Shown here: positions 1 through 7,110 of the stretch, piece after piece
Numbering within the stretch: the first letter of the stretch is position 1
How the letters are laid out: each line of letters opens with the position of its first letter
Assembly: GCA_014763665.1 (NCBI GenBank)
Contig: JACXUY010000013.1
Span: 1-36,423, forward strand
Direction: 5' to 3'
Length of the DNA stretch: 36,423 nucleotides
Source of the DNA: Gammaproteobacteria bacterium
GTDB lineage: Bacteria; Pseudomonadota; Gammaproteobacteria; Thiomicrospirales; Thiomicrospiraceae
Notes under the pieces: generated by a model
Seen by the model: only the letters and a program-made list of their open reading frames with translations
What the model was told of the DNA's origin: nothing
Database searches by the model: none
Program-made: the position numbers and the translations under genes

Positions 1-2
1 CT

Positions 3-128
3 GAACAAGTCGCCCGTTGGGACAGTAAAATCACCCCCGAAGAACGCGAGGCGATTGAAGCGTTTTTAGCCTTGCCGCCCGACAAGCGCAAGCTGTTCGA
101 ACAGTTAATGAAGGCGTGTGGGAAGTAA
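3..128 (+). CDS. C-terminal end of an unknown protein (5' cut by window)
   Basis: An open frame enters from the window edge and ends at TAA 126-128, giving 41 residues. They are charged and helical (contains ITPEEREAIEAFL and KLFEQLMKACGK at the end). No family is recognised. The same C-terminal words recur, diverged, at 811-849 on the far side of the toxin-antitoxin pair, so this gene probably had a tandem paralogue or its 3' end was duplicated. Confidence 0.5.
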   Translation, partial: EQVARWDSKITPEEREAIEAFLALPPDKRKLFEQLMKACGK

Positions 129-133
129 CGTTT

Positions 134-451
134 TTAGCGCCAGCGGTGCTTTAGTGCCTTTAAGTCAGATGTAGCAAAAAACTGATTTCTGCCTACCGTT
201 TTGATGGGCGTGAGTTCGTTCTTATTCACTAATCGACGCAATGTAGAGATGGATATTTCTAAATACTCTGCTGCTTCTTGTGCGCTAAACTGCGCCTCTT
301 TTAAATGACCAAACAGTTGCTCATGCGAAGCGTCTGCGGTTTGTTCGCTAAACAAACGAGAAATGATAAGCTCAAAAAAGCTTTTTTTTTCTGCTTCTGG
401 CATTTGGTTAAAGCTATGATACAAATCTTGTGCCGTTAAAATGTGTGCCAT
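134..451 (-). CDS. Helix-turn-helix antitoxin / excisionase-like DNA-binding protein
   Basis: A 105-residue protein. The C-terminal half (about residues 52-100) is a MerR/excisionase-type helix-turn-helix, with FSAQEAAEYLEISISTLRRL followed by a basic wing ending at the C-terminus. The N-terminal half is helical and probably contacts the toxin or dimerises. It starts 2 nt after the stop of the RelE-like gene, in the toxin-first order seen in HigBA-type pairs, and such HTH antitoxins normally repress their own operon. It lies convergent to the preceding gene with only 5 nt between stops. The antitoxin role comes from the pairing and is an inference; the DNA-binding fold is clear. Confidence 0.8.
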   Translation of the reverse strand: MAHILTAQDLYHSFNQMPEAEKKSFFELIISRLFSEQTADASHEQLFGHLKEAQFSAQEAAEYLEISISTLRRLVNKNELTPIKTVGRNQFFATSDLKALKHRWR

Positions 452-453
452 GA

Positions 454-759
454 TTATGCTCCCGTCTTTAGGTATTTTTTAAGGTCGTCATAAAAGTTTT
501 CGTGCGTACCAACCTGATAAAAATCGATCAACAATAAGTCGATACCTGAAGTAGTTAGCTTGTATGCCATTAAATATTCTTGCCGATTAAAACGCCATTT
601 GTATACCAAAATACCTTGTAGATCTTGCACTTTAGCTTCACCAATATCGGGGTTGGCGCAGACAAACTCAACCGCATCCTCAATGGCTAGCTGTAATGGT
701 TTATGCGCTTTTTTAACAAAGCGACTAAATGGCGGCTTGTAATTTGTGACAACATTCAT
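454..759 (-). CDS. RelE/ParE/HigB-like toxin of a type II toxin-antitoxin pair
   Basis: A 101-residue basic protein with the RelE/ParE layout: two N-terminal helices (PPFSRFVKKAHKPLQLAIEDAV), then strands holding GILVYKWRFNRQEYLMAYKL and LLLIDFYQVGTHENFYDDL. In this family the protein is usually an mRNA interferase or gyrase poison neutralised by the adjacent antitoxin. It is the first gene of the pair and the HTH gene follows 2 nt downstream. A promoter candidate ends only 6 nt before its ATG, so the mRNA may be nearly leaderless. The subfamily (HigB versus RelE) is not certain. Confidence 0.8.
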   Translation of the reverse strand: MNVVTNYKPPFSRFVKKAHKPLQLAIEDAVEFVCANPDIGEAKVQDLQGILVYKWRFNRQEYLMAYKLTTSGIDLLLIDFYQVGTHENFYDDLKKYLKTGA

Positions 760-765
760 GACTCG

Positions 766-794
766 ATATTAATCATTTTTTGATTCCATATCAA
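766..794 (-). promoter_or_regulatory. Candidate sigma70 promoter of the toxin-antitoxin pair
   Basis: On the minus strand, TTGATA (789-794) and TAATAT (766-771) are separated by exactly 17 nt. The -10 ends 6 nt before the toxin ATG, which puts the transcript start at or next to the start codon. Confidence 0.35.
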
Positions 795-810
795 GCCATC
801 TTCGTTAAAT

Positions 811-849
811 CAGCTGTTCGGGCAGTTGATGAAAGCCTGCCTAGGCTAA
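811..849 (+). pseudogene. Diverged remnant of the 3' end of the gene at 3-128
   Basis: In frame this reads QLFGQLMKACLG-stop, matching KLFEQLMKACGK-stop at 91-128 codon for codon with aligned stops. A stop lies just upstream in the same frame, so only a vestige remains. The two copies flank the toxin-antitoxin pair, suggesting the pair was inserted into, or replaced, a tandem paralogue. Confidence 0.5.
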
Positions 850-853
850 CCGA

Positions 854-1351
854 CTAATTCGCCAACAAAGTTGCTTTCAATTTATCCGATAGCGGCTTTT
901 CTCCCAGCCAGACGCCAAAGTAAACCTGCTTAAATTCAGGCAACTTGGATTGAAAGAGCACTTGCTGATTCAATAGCAGCTCTGTCACTGAGTTTTCATA
1001 ACGCAAGGTGTAACAATCATTCGGCTTAACGGCCTGGTAACTGGCGTGTAATCGCTCGACCTCGGCACGTAAGGCTGGGCTTAACTGTGCTGGAAGCGCC
1101 TCGTTCGCGCCTTGCACAAAAATATCGGGCGTGATGGATTTGTAATAACAGAGTTCCAGTTTCAGTGGTGCATCATCGGTTAAGGCGGTTTGTTTAGGCA
1201 CACCTTCAGGGCGATACAACTTGGCTTGGTAAATATCCATGAACATCCAAGTAGCCACGCCCTCACCCACTGGTTTCCATGCCACCGAAGCCTGCGCCAA
1301 CATTCCCCAGAACATCAGACCAATAGTCGACAATCTTTGCAATGGCTTCAA
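854..1351 (-). CDS. Chalcone-isomerase-like domain periplasmic protein
   Basis: 165 residues with an N-terminal signal peptide (MKPLQRLSTIGLMFWGMLAQASVA) followed by the bacterial chalcone-isomerase-like domain, recognisable from GEGVATWMFMDIYQAKLYRP near the N-terminus and QVYFGVWLGEKPLSDKL near the end. In bacteria this family is a fatty-acid-binding-like fold and is not a proven isomerase. The start is TTG, directly after the TAA of the DUF3833 gene, with an AAGAGA ribosome site inside that gene's end, so the two are one operon. The family often sits near DUF3833, MFS and membrane-lipid genes, which fits an envelope lipid-stress role here (inference). Confidence 0.75.
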   Translation of the reverse strand: MKPLQRLSTIGLMFWGMLAQASVAWKPVGEGVATWMFMDIYQAKLYRPEGVPKQTALTDDAPLKLELCYYKSITPDIFVQGANEALPAQLSPALRAEVERLHASYQAVKPNDCYTLRYENSVTELLLNQQVLFQSKLPEFKQVYFGVWLGEKPLSDKLKATLLAN

Positions 1352-1897
1352 TTATCGAATCTCTTGTTTACTGAAAAACAAGGTCACTTCACCGACCTTA
1401 AAGCCAAACTTGGTCACTTCCGCTTTATTCATCATGGTATTGGGCGTATGCAAAAACATCCAATCATCGAAAGTGACGTGAATGGTCGATTGCTTGTAAG
1501 GTAAATCAAGTACATAACGCCAGTTAAAGGCGTTACCCGCCGAAATGCCTTTCGCTTCGCCAATGACATCGCCTGCCGTTCCGATGTACTGCCCCTGTGC
1601 GTTTTTCACAATGGTCCAGACACGTTGTTCTTGCTCACCATCATCGTAAATAAAACGCTCGTCTAGCACCAGTTGATCACCATTAACCTTTCCATCAATG
1701 GTAACGGTAAAACGACGAATCAGCTCGCCTGATCGATCTTGGAACTGCCCCCAAGCATAGGTTTTACCAGCAAAAAACTGGAACAAGTCAAATTTGGGCT
1801 GTTTGTTAGCATAGGCCTGAATATCGACTGAAGCACAACCCGCCAAGCCGAGACTGGTAGCAATACCCAGCAACCAATAAGCAATCTGTTTACGCAT
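1352..1897 (-). CDS. DUF3833 family lipoprotein
   Basis: 181 residues. The signal peptide ends in a lipobox (SLGLAGC, lipidated Cys21), then a DUF3833 beta-rich domain with FFAGKTYAWGQFQDRSGELIRRF and FTVTIDGKVNGDQLVLDERF. The predicted location is the outer membrane or periplasm, anchored by lipid. It is transcribed divergently from the MFS gene across 121 nt and is followed without gap by the chalcone-isomerase-like gene. The biochemical function of the family is unknown; association with lipid-modification and photostress gene sets in Vibrio and Shewanella is from memory. Confidence 0.8.
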   Translation of the reverse strand: MRKQIAYWLLGIATSLGLAGCASVDIQAYANKQPKFDLFQFFAGKTYAWGQFQDRSGELIRRFTVTIDGKVNGDQLVLDERFIYDDGEQEQRVWTIVKNAQGQYIGTAGDVIGEAKGISAGNAFNWRYVLDLPYKQSTIHVTFDDWMFLHTPNTMMNKAEVTKFGFKVGEVTLFFSKQEIR

Positions 1898-2018
1898 CGT
1901 TTGTTATCCTCGCGATTTTACTAATGACAGACAAAAACCTAACAAAATTAAACCAACACTGAGGTTTGTTTTCCGTTATGATTCGGTAACTAAGCTAATT
2001 AATTGACATCATAAAAGA

Positions 2019-3275
2019 ATGCACAGCAAACCAACACTGAACAAAAACATAACAGCTATAAAACCATCGCAATTGCTGGCTTATGGTTTGTTAGGCCTAC
2101 CCTTAGCCATGCTGGGCATACCGCTCTACCTCTATCTACCCAGCTATTATCATCATCAGTTTGGACTGTCGCTCACCGATATTGGCTTAGCCTTGTTATT
2201 AGCACGACTGCTAGATGTGATTACCGACCCACTTATTGGTCTATTGAGTGATCGTTATGTGGGTAAAATTCAGCGTCAATGGCAGATAGTGGCTGGCTTT
2301 GGCTTATTGTTGTTTGGGCTTAATGGGCTCTTTTTTCCAGCGGCAGATCAGGTGTCCTTATGGCAACTGGGACTATGGAGCTTTATCAGTTATTTAGGCT
2401 GGACATGGATTCAAATTCCCTATTTAACCTTAGCGGCCGAAATCAGTCATGATACTTACGATAAAACCCGCCTCAGCGCTTGGCGTGAGGGCTTATCCAT
2501 TATTGGCGTGCTAATCGCCTTACTGCTACCGATACTGACAGAGCGCAGCATTAATGATGTCGAAGTGTACCAGTTATTTTGGACGGTCGTTTTCATTGGC
2601 TTAGTGCTGGCGGGTGTGGCTTTACTGAAGGTTCACCATCAGCCTATGCAGACTGAGTCATCACAAGTCGCCTTACCAACCCTGTTCAGGCAACTCAAAG
2701 CGCATCGTGAACTGTTGCGACTGTTTCCGATTTACTTTCTAAACAACTTGGCCAATGCATTACCGGCAACCTTGTTTGTCTTTTTCGTTGGCGATTATTT
2801 ACAACTGGCCGATGAGCAAGGGCTATTTTTACTGACCTATTTCATCGCTGGCATACTCGCCCTACCCCTGTGGTTAGCCTTATCAAAACATTGGGGAAAA
2901 GCACCGACTTGGCAAGCTTCGATGTTATTGGCGAGCGTCAGCTTTATCGCTGTCTTTCTGCTAGATTCAGGCGACTTCATCCTGTACTTGCTGATTTGTG
3001 TTCTGACTGGCTTCAGCCTAGCGATTGATCTTGCCCTGCCTGCGTCGATGCAAGCGGACATCAGTCAGCAGCAACCCGAATTAGCAGGCACGCTTTTTGG
3101 TTTATGGGGCATGATTACCAAGTTCACTTTGGCACTAGCCGTCGGAATTAGCCTACCCATTATGGAATGGGCCAAAAGCCTGTCTGTCGATTGGCCGATA
3201 CTGCTATGCTATGCAGGGCTGCCAATTCTGCTAAAATTATCAGCCATATTATTACTGCAGCGAAACCAAGGCTAA
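2019..3275 (+). CDS. MFS transporter, GPH/MFS_2-like
   Basis: 418 residues, about 12 hydrophobic segments. It starts with SQLLAYGLLGLPLAMLGIPLYLYLP and has the loop-2 motif DVITDPLIGLLSDRYVGKIQRQW typical of the glycoside-pentoside-hexuronide (MFS_2) branch, a cation-coupled inner-membrane symporter group. The substrate cannot be read from sequence. It is the first gene of a two-transporter operon: its TAA is immediately followed by the ATG of the sodium-solute symporter. It diverges from the DUF3833/chalcone-isomerase pair, a neighbourhood in which this MFS type is often seen, so the substrate may be lipid-related rather than a sugar (inference). Confidence 0.8.
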   Translation: MHSKPTLNKNITAIKPSQLLAYGLLGLPLAMLGIPLYLYLPSYYHHQFGLSLTDIGLALLLARLLDVITDPLIGLLSDRYVGKIQRQWQIVAGFGLLLFGLNGLFFPAADQVSLWQLGLWSFISYLGWTWIQIPYLTLAAEISHDTYDKTRLSAWREGLSIIGVLIALLLPILTERSINDVEVYQLFWTVVFIGLVLAGVALLKVHHQPMQTESSQVALPTLFRQLKAHRELLRLFPIYFLNNLANALPATLFVFFVGDYLQLADEQGLFLLTYFIAGILALPLWLALSKHWGKAPTWQASMLLASVSFIAVFLLDSGDFILYLLICVLTGFSLAIDLALPASMQADISQQQPELAGTLFGLWGMITKFTLALAVGISLPIMEWAKSLSVDWPILLCYAGLPILLKLSAILLLQRNQG

Positions 3276-4724
3276 ATGCTACTTAACTTCGTTATTGTTT
3301 ATATTGTGTTGAGTATTGCCGTCAGTCTATGGGCGGCAAAACTTGTTCATAATACACGCGACTTTTACACAGCTGGGCGCTCACTGCCACTGGCAATGGT
3401 CACCGCCATGATGTTTGCTGGCTGGTTTGGCGCAGAAACCGTGATGGGCATTCCTGCCACCTTTATGCAAGATGGACTGCTCGGGTTATTGTCCGATCCC
3501 TTGGGCGCTGCTGCCTGTTTAATTTTATTTGGTCTGTTCTTTGCCAAGCGACTCTATCGCATGAATTTACTCACCATCGGTGATTTTTATCGTCAGCGTT
3601 ACAGTCGTGGCATCGAAGTGCTGACCGGTTTAGCCATTGCGCTGTCTTACTTAGGCTGGGTGGCGGCACAAATCACTGCACTGGGCATGCTGATTAATCT
3701 ACTCACCAATCAAGCCTTGTCGATTAACGATGGTATTATTCTGGCCAGCCTAATTGTCGTTATTTATACCGTCGTCGGTGGGCTTTGGTCGGTAGCGATA
3801 ACCACTTCTATCCAAATTGTCATTACGGTCATCAGTTTGAGTGGCATTGCTTGGCTATTGCTCGATCAGGTGGGCGGTCTGACGCCTCTGTGGCAACACG
3901 CCTTAACGAAAGATGCTTTCAAACTGCCGAGCGAGGTTTCACCGCTGTTGGCATTGGCGATGCTGACCAGCTTTTTAACCCTTGCCTTCGGTTCGATTCC
4001 GCAACAAGACGTCTTCCAACGCGCTAACGCGGCACGCAACGAACAGATTGCCGCTTGGAGTGCGATTGGTGGTGGTGTGCTCTATCTGATTTTCACCAGC
4101 ATTCCGCTCATTATTGCCTATTCGGCACACTTAATTGATCCTAACCTAGTCGAGCGCATTATGGCCGTTGATGGCGAAGCACTCATCCCTGCACTGATTC
4201 AGCAAGAATTGCCTTTGTTCGCCCAAATTGTGTTTTATGGCGCATTGGTCGGGGTGATTTTAGGCACTTCTGCCAGCACGCTACTCGCACCCAGTTTTAT
4301 GCTCAGCGAAAATGTATTGAGGGGATTATTCCCCCGTCCACTCAGCGACAAACAAATGCTGCTATTAACGCGTTCCGTGATTGTCAGTTTTGCCGTATTC
4401 GTGTGCGGCTATGCTTTAGAAGCGCGAGAGATGGATGCCGGTCTACATGATATGGTCGAAGCCGCTTACAAGGTGACGCTGGTGGTCGCTTTTGTGCCTT
4501 TAGTCGCAGGACTCTACTGGCGAAAAGCAAATAATCGAGGGGCTTGGGTTAGTCTACTACTGGGCTTAACGGTTTGGATAGGTGGCGAAATTGGGTTAAG
4601 CGACAGCGAAGTCGGCGCTCAATGGTGGGGCTTGATCGCAGCGATTCTCGGTATGTTGATCGGCTCATTATTACCCCATCGCCACGACGTTAACGAACCA
4701 TCAATAGCAACTCGACATTATTAA
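3276..4724 (+). CDS. Sodium:solute symporter family protein
   Basis: 482 residues with about 13 transmembrane segments of the SSF/LeuT fold. Diagnostic stretches are FYTAGRSLPLAMVTAMMFAG near the N-terminus (GRS motif and first unwound helix), IYTVVGGLWSVAITTSIQIV in the middle and FGSIPQQDVFQRANAARN in the later loop. These inner-membrane carriers use the sodium gradient to import small solutes; the substrate is not predictable. The ATG abuts the upstream TAA, indicating translational coupling with the MFS transporter. It is convergent with the bax-like gene, with 3 nt between stops. Confidence 0.85.
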   Translation: MLLNFVIVYIVLSIAVSLWAAKLVHNTRDFYTAGRSLPLAMVTAMMFAGWFGAETVMGIPATFMQDGLLGLLSDPLGAAACLILFGLFFAKRLYRMNLLTIGDFYRQRYSRGIEVLTGLAIALSYLGWVAAQITALGMLINLLTNQALSINDGIILASLIVVIYTVVGGLWSVAITTSIQIVITVISLSGIAWLLLDQVGGLTPLWQHALTKDAFKLPSEVSPLLALAMLTSFLTLAFGSIPQQDVFQRANAARNEQIAAWSAIGGGVLYLIFTSIPLIIAYSAHLIDPNLVERIMAVDGEALIPALIQQELPLFAQIVFYGALVGVILGTSASTLLAPSFMLSENVLRGLFPRPLSDKQMLLLTRSVIVSFAVFVCGYALEAREMDAGLHDMVEAAYKVTLVVAFVPLVAGLYWRKANNRGAWVSLLLGLTVWIGGEIGLSDSEVGAQWWGLIAAILGMLIGSLLPHRHDVNEPSIATRHY

Positions 4725-4727
4725 GCG

Positions 4728-5645
4728 CTAAGAAACCGGTTTACTTTGCACGCTCGGAGCGGGTGCTTCATTCACTTCAATGCTCATGGGCAAATCTGCA
4801 CCATCGTACTCATCGAGCCTGTTTTCGCGCATGATTTTCAACAGAAAATCAATGTAACGACTGCCCAACTCTGAATAGTTCAACAAGGTCTTTGCTAACG
4901 CCAACCCCGAGGGCACATCACCAATTAATCGATGACGCATGCGCTCAGCACGTGCCGCGCGATAAGCGCCCTTGGTATTGATTAAGCGCATGTAAAAAGC
5001 AATCGAATCATTCACGTCAACAAAACGTCGAAACTCACCTGGCCCGCCATTAAAAGGCACACCACAACCAGGTTTGAAGCACATAATGCCGAAGAAATTA
5101 TGTGCATCTTTAGCCAAACGAGACGTACCCCAACCCGACTCTACCGCCGCTTGAGTGAGCACTAACGAGGGCGGAATGGCATCAACACGATGCAATAGAT
5201 TCTGCCAAAAAGACAAATCAAACCCTTTATTGCCCACATCAACTTCATAATCAATGGCAATATTAACCAACCATTCTTTATGTTTCAGCGATAACCGATT
5301 TTGTTGTGACAATCCATATAAATGAACAGCCTCGCGTCTTACCGATAAAATGCGCTCATTTTCTTGAGCAATCAATGGCAATAACCAAGCAATAAAGGTC
5401 TGCTTACGATCATCTGATAAGCTGATGGCAGAAAAATTAGGCGCTGGAATCAGGGTTACCTGCAATCCAGAAGCATCATCGCTTTCTGCTTCATCAAATC
5501 TCAGCGTTTCTTGAGCAATGGGTTCATTGCTCAGCTCAGCAAGGGGCTGTACCGGTTCAGGCCAAGACAACCACCAAAGTGAAAGCGCCAACACTACCGC
5601 TAAGTAGGGAGATGCAGCGAACCAACAAGACCAACAGGATTGCAT
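4728..5645 (-). CDS. Bax-like glucosaminidase domain protein
   Basis: 305 residues. An N-terminal membrane anchor (about residues 12-28, AVVLALSLWWLSW) is followed by a variable linker and a glucosaminidase domain (about 120-285). The catalytic region is SLVLTQAAVESGWGTSRLAK with the general acid Glu169, then AHNFFGIMCF and the tyrosine-rich end NYSELGSRYIDFL. The family cleaves N-acetylglucosamine-containing peptidoglycan strands in the periplasm and is related to E. coli Bax. It is the last gene of the phnN-safE-bax run, 1 nt downstream of the membrane protein. The C-terminal tail (EVNEAPAPSVQSKPVS) is unstructured. Confidence 0.85.
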   Translation of the reverse strand: MQSCWSCWFAASPYLAVVLALSLWWLSWPEPVQPLAELSNEPIAQETLRFDEAESDDASGLQVTLIPAPNFSAISLSDDRKQTFIAWLLPLIAQENERILSVRREAVHLYGLSQQNRLSLKHKEWLVNIAIDYEVDVGNKGFDLSFWQNLLHRVDAIPPSLVLTQAAVESGWGTSRLAKDAHNFFGIMCFKPGCGVPFNGGPGEFRRFVDVNDSIAFYMRLINTKGAYRAARAERMRHRLIGDVPSGLALAKTLLNYSELGSRYIDFLLKIMRENRLDEYDGADLPMSIEVNEAPAPSVQSKPVS

Positions 5646-5646
5646 A

Positions 5647-6354
5647 TTAGCTTACTCCTAGCCACGCGGAACCATAGATCGCTTGCCATAAAGTCCAGCA
5701 TCCAAAGCTGGCCATACCGAATGCGGCACCCCGAATCAGCCAAGGATTGCGCTTAAAACGCATTAACCAAAAGGCGCTCGCTCCTATCAGCAACAAATTG
5801 GGCAAGGTGCCTAATCCAAATGCCAGCATCACCGACATCCCTGCCCAAACTGAACCCGCACTCATGGCTAAAACCAGTGTTGAATAAACCAGTCCACATG
5901 GCATCCAGCCCCAGAGCACCCCCATTAAATAGGCTTGATGCACACGCTGCACCGGCAAAAAGTGCGCACGCCAACGCTGAGATAAACGCGACCACCAACC
6001 GGCTCCTAACCCCTCTAAGCGAGCGGGCAACGCCGACCAGCCCATTAGCCAGGCTGCGAGAATGAGCATCCAAACACCGGCAAAGCCCAATATCCAACGC
6101 TGCATCGACAATAATTCACCCGCTTCAATTAACAGCAATCCCACCAAGCCAGCAATGCCGCCTAGCAAAATATAACTGGTCAACCGACCCAGGTTGTAAA
6201 CGAGTTGCATCATCGCCACAGCTTGTGTTGAGCGTTGAATCTCTGGCGCAAGCGAAAAGGTAAAAGCACCCGCTAAAGGACCACACATACCCACGCAGTG
6301 AACACCGCCAAGAAAACCAACCATCAAGGCAGTCGTCAGTAATTCAATCGACAT
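5647..6354 (-). CDS. TauE/SafE (DsbD-like) six-helix membrane protein
   Basis: 235 residues with about six transmembrane helices. Paired motifs GGVHCVGMCGPLAGAF near the N-terminus and GWMPCGLVYSTLVLAMSAGS in the fourth helix place it in the COG2836 / DsbD_2 group. Members often lie near cbb3 oxidase assembly genes and are suggested to move reductant or copper; the cysteines Cys20, Cys24 and the PCG cysteine are the conserved ones. No oxidase genes are seen here. Its start overlaps the end of phnN by 11 nt and bax follows after 1 nt, so the three form an operon. Function beyond membrane transport is uncertain. Confidence 0.8.
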   Translation of the reverse strand: MSIELLTTALMVGFLGGVHCVGMCGPLAGAFTFSLAPEIQRSTQAVAMMQLVYNLGRLTSYILLGGIAGLVGLLLIEAGELLSMQRWILGFAGVWMLILAAWLMGWSALPARLEGLGAGWWSRLSQRWRAHFLPVQRVHQAYLMGVLWGWMPCGLVYSTLVLAMSAGSVWAGMSVMLAFGLGTLPNLLLIGASAFWLMRFKRNPWLIRGAAFGMASFGCWTLWQAIYGSAWLGVS

Positions 6355-6931
6355 CTAATAACTCGCTAGTGGTCTCTTCCCTAAAATCGCCTTGAAGGTA
6401 GGTTATAAAGTGCTGCACCGAGTCGGTTAAAGCGCCAGAATTGTCAATTACCAGCGCATCGTCAGGTGGTACAAAGGCTTTTGCTCGCTCCAATCTTTCT
6501 TGGATTTGTTGTTCATTTTCACGTCCCCGCGCGCGCAACCGTTGTGCCAACACGCTCGGCTCGCAATGCACCCACACTGGGATCAGTTTAATGCCATCTT
6601 GCGCACAAATACGCGCCACTTCAGGCAAAGCCTGACGCGAGCCGTTCACCACCACACGAATACCTGCCTGTAACCACTGTCGAACTTCTGTTCCGACGGC
6701 ATAGTTTAACTGGTGCGATTGCCAACTCAACCAAAATAATCCCAAACACTTTCTCTGTGCGAACTCCGCATCCAACAGTTGAACGAAGTTTTCCGAAGTA
6801 TCCACGTTAGAACGCGTAATATAACGATGCGCAAACAAGATTGACTTGCCTGCCAAAACCACACGCGCTGCCTGCATTAAAGCGTCTTTGCCTGCTCCAG
6901 AAGCACCAACAACGTAAAATAAGCGACCCAT
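6344..6931 (-). CDS. phnN: Ribose 1,5-bisphosphate phosphokinase
   Basis: 195 residues of the guanylate-kinase-like P-loop fold. It has GASGAGKD (residues 9-16) binding ATP, HRYITR for substrate, and a late RxxxRGRENE / RLERAKAF lid region. PhnN phosphorylates ribose 1,5-bisphosphate to PRPP in phosphonate breakdown or salvage. No C-P lyase genes are seen here, so this looks like the stand-alone form. I chose the ATG at 6929-6931, with GGGAG 9 nt upstream, over an in-frame GTG at 6935-6937. It diverges from ppk1 across about 180 nt. Confidence 0.85.
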   Translation of the reverse strand: MGRLFYVVGASGAGKDALMQAARVVLAGKSILFAHRYITRSNVDTSENFVQLLDAEFAQRKCLGLFWLSWQSHQLNYAVGTEVRQWLQAGIRVVVNGSRQALPEVARICAQDGIKLIPVWVHCEPSVLAQRLRARGRENEQQIQERLERAKAFVPPDDALVIDNSGALTDSVQHFITYLQGDFREETTSELLDVD

Positions 6932-7038
6932 AAGCACTAGCTCCCAACCCTTTAGGTCATTAGAAGTTACCTAAATATTTTTCCATTATAATGAGTTATG
7001 CGCTTTCTTGCAGAAGAATGCACCCATTATCTGTTCAA

Positions 7039-7072
7039 GTTTCATCCAATTGTCATCAAATCATGCGACAAT
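7039..7072 (+). promoter_or_regulatory. Pho box and -10 upstream of ppk1
   Basis: Two 7-nt direct repeats, GTTTCAT (7039-7045) and TTGTCAT (7050-7056), with a 4-nt spacer match the PhoB box (CTGTCAT-N4-CTGTCAT) at 5 and 6 of 7 positions. A -10-like GACAAT (7067-7072) lies 10 nt after the second repeat, the geometry of PhoB-activated promoters. This suggests phosphate-starvation control of ppk1-ppx. Confidence 0.6.
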
Positions 7073-7110
7073 AGCTAACTGATTTTATGCTCTGACGATG
7101 GGACAAAATT

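Noticed and set aside
2003-2008. TTGACA before the MFS gene as a -35
   Set aside because: The matching -10 would fall inside the coding sequence and no such box is there.
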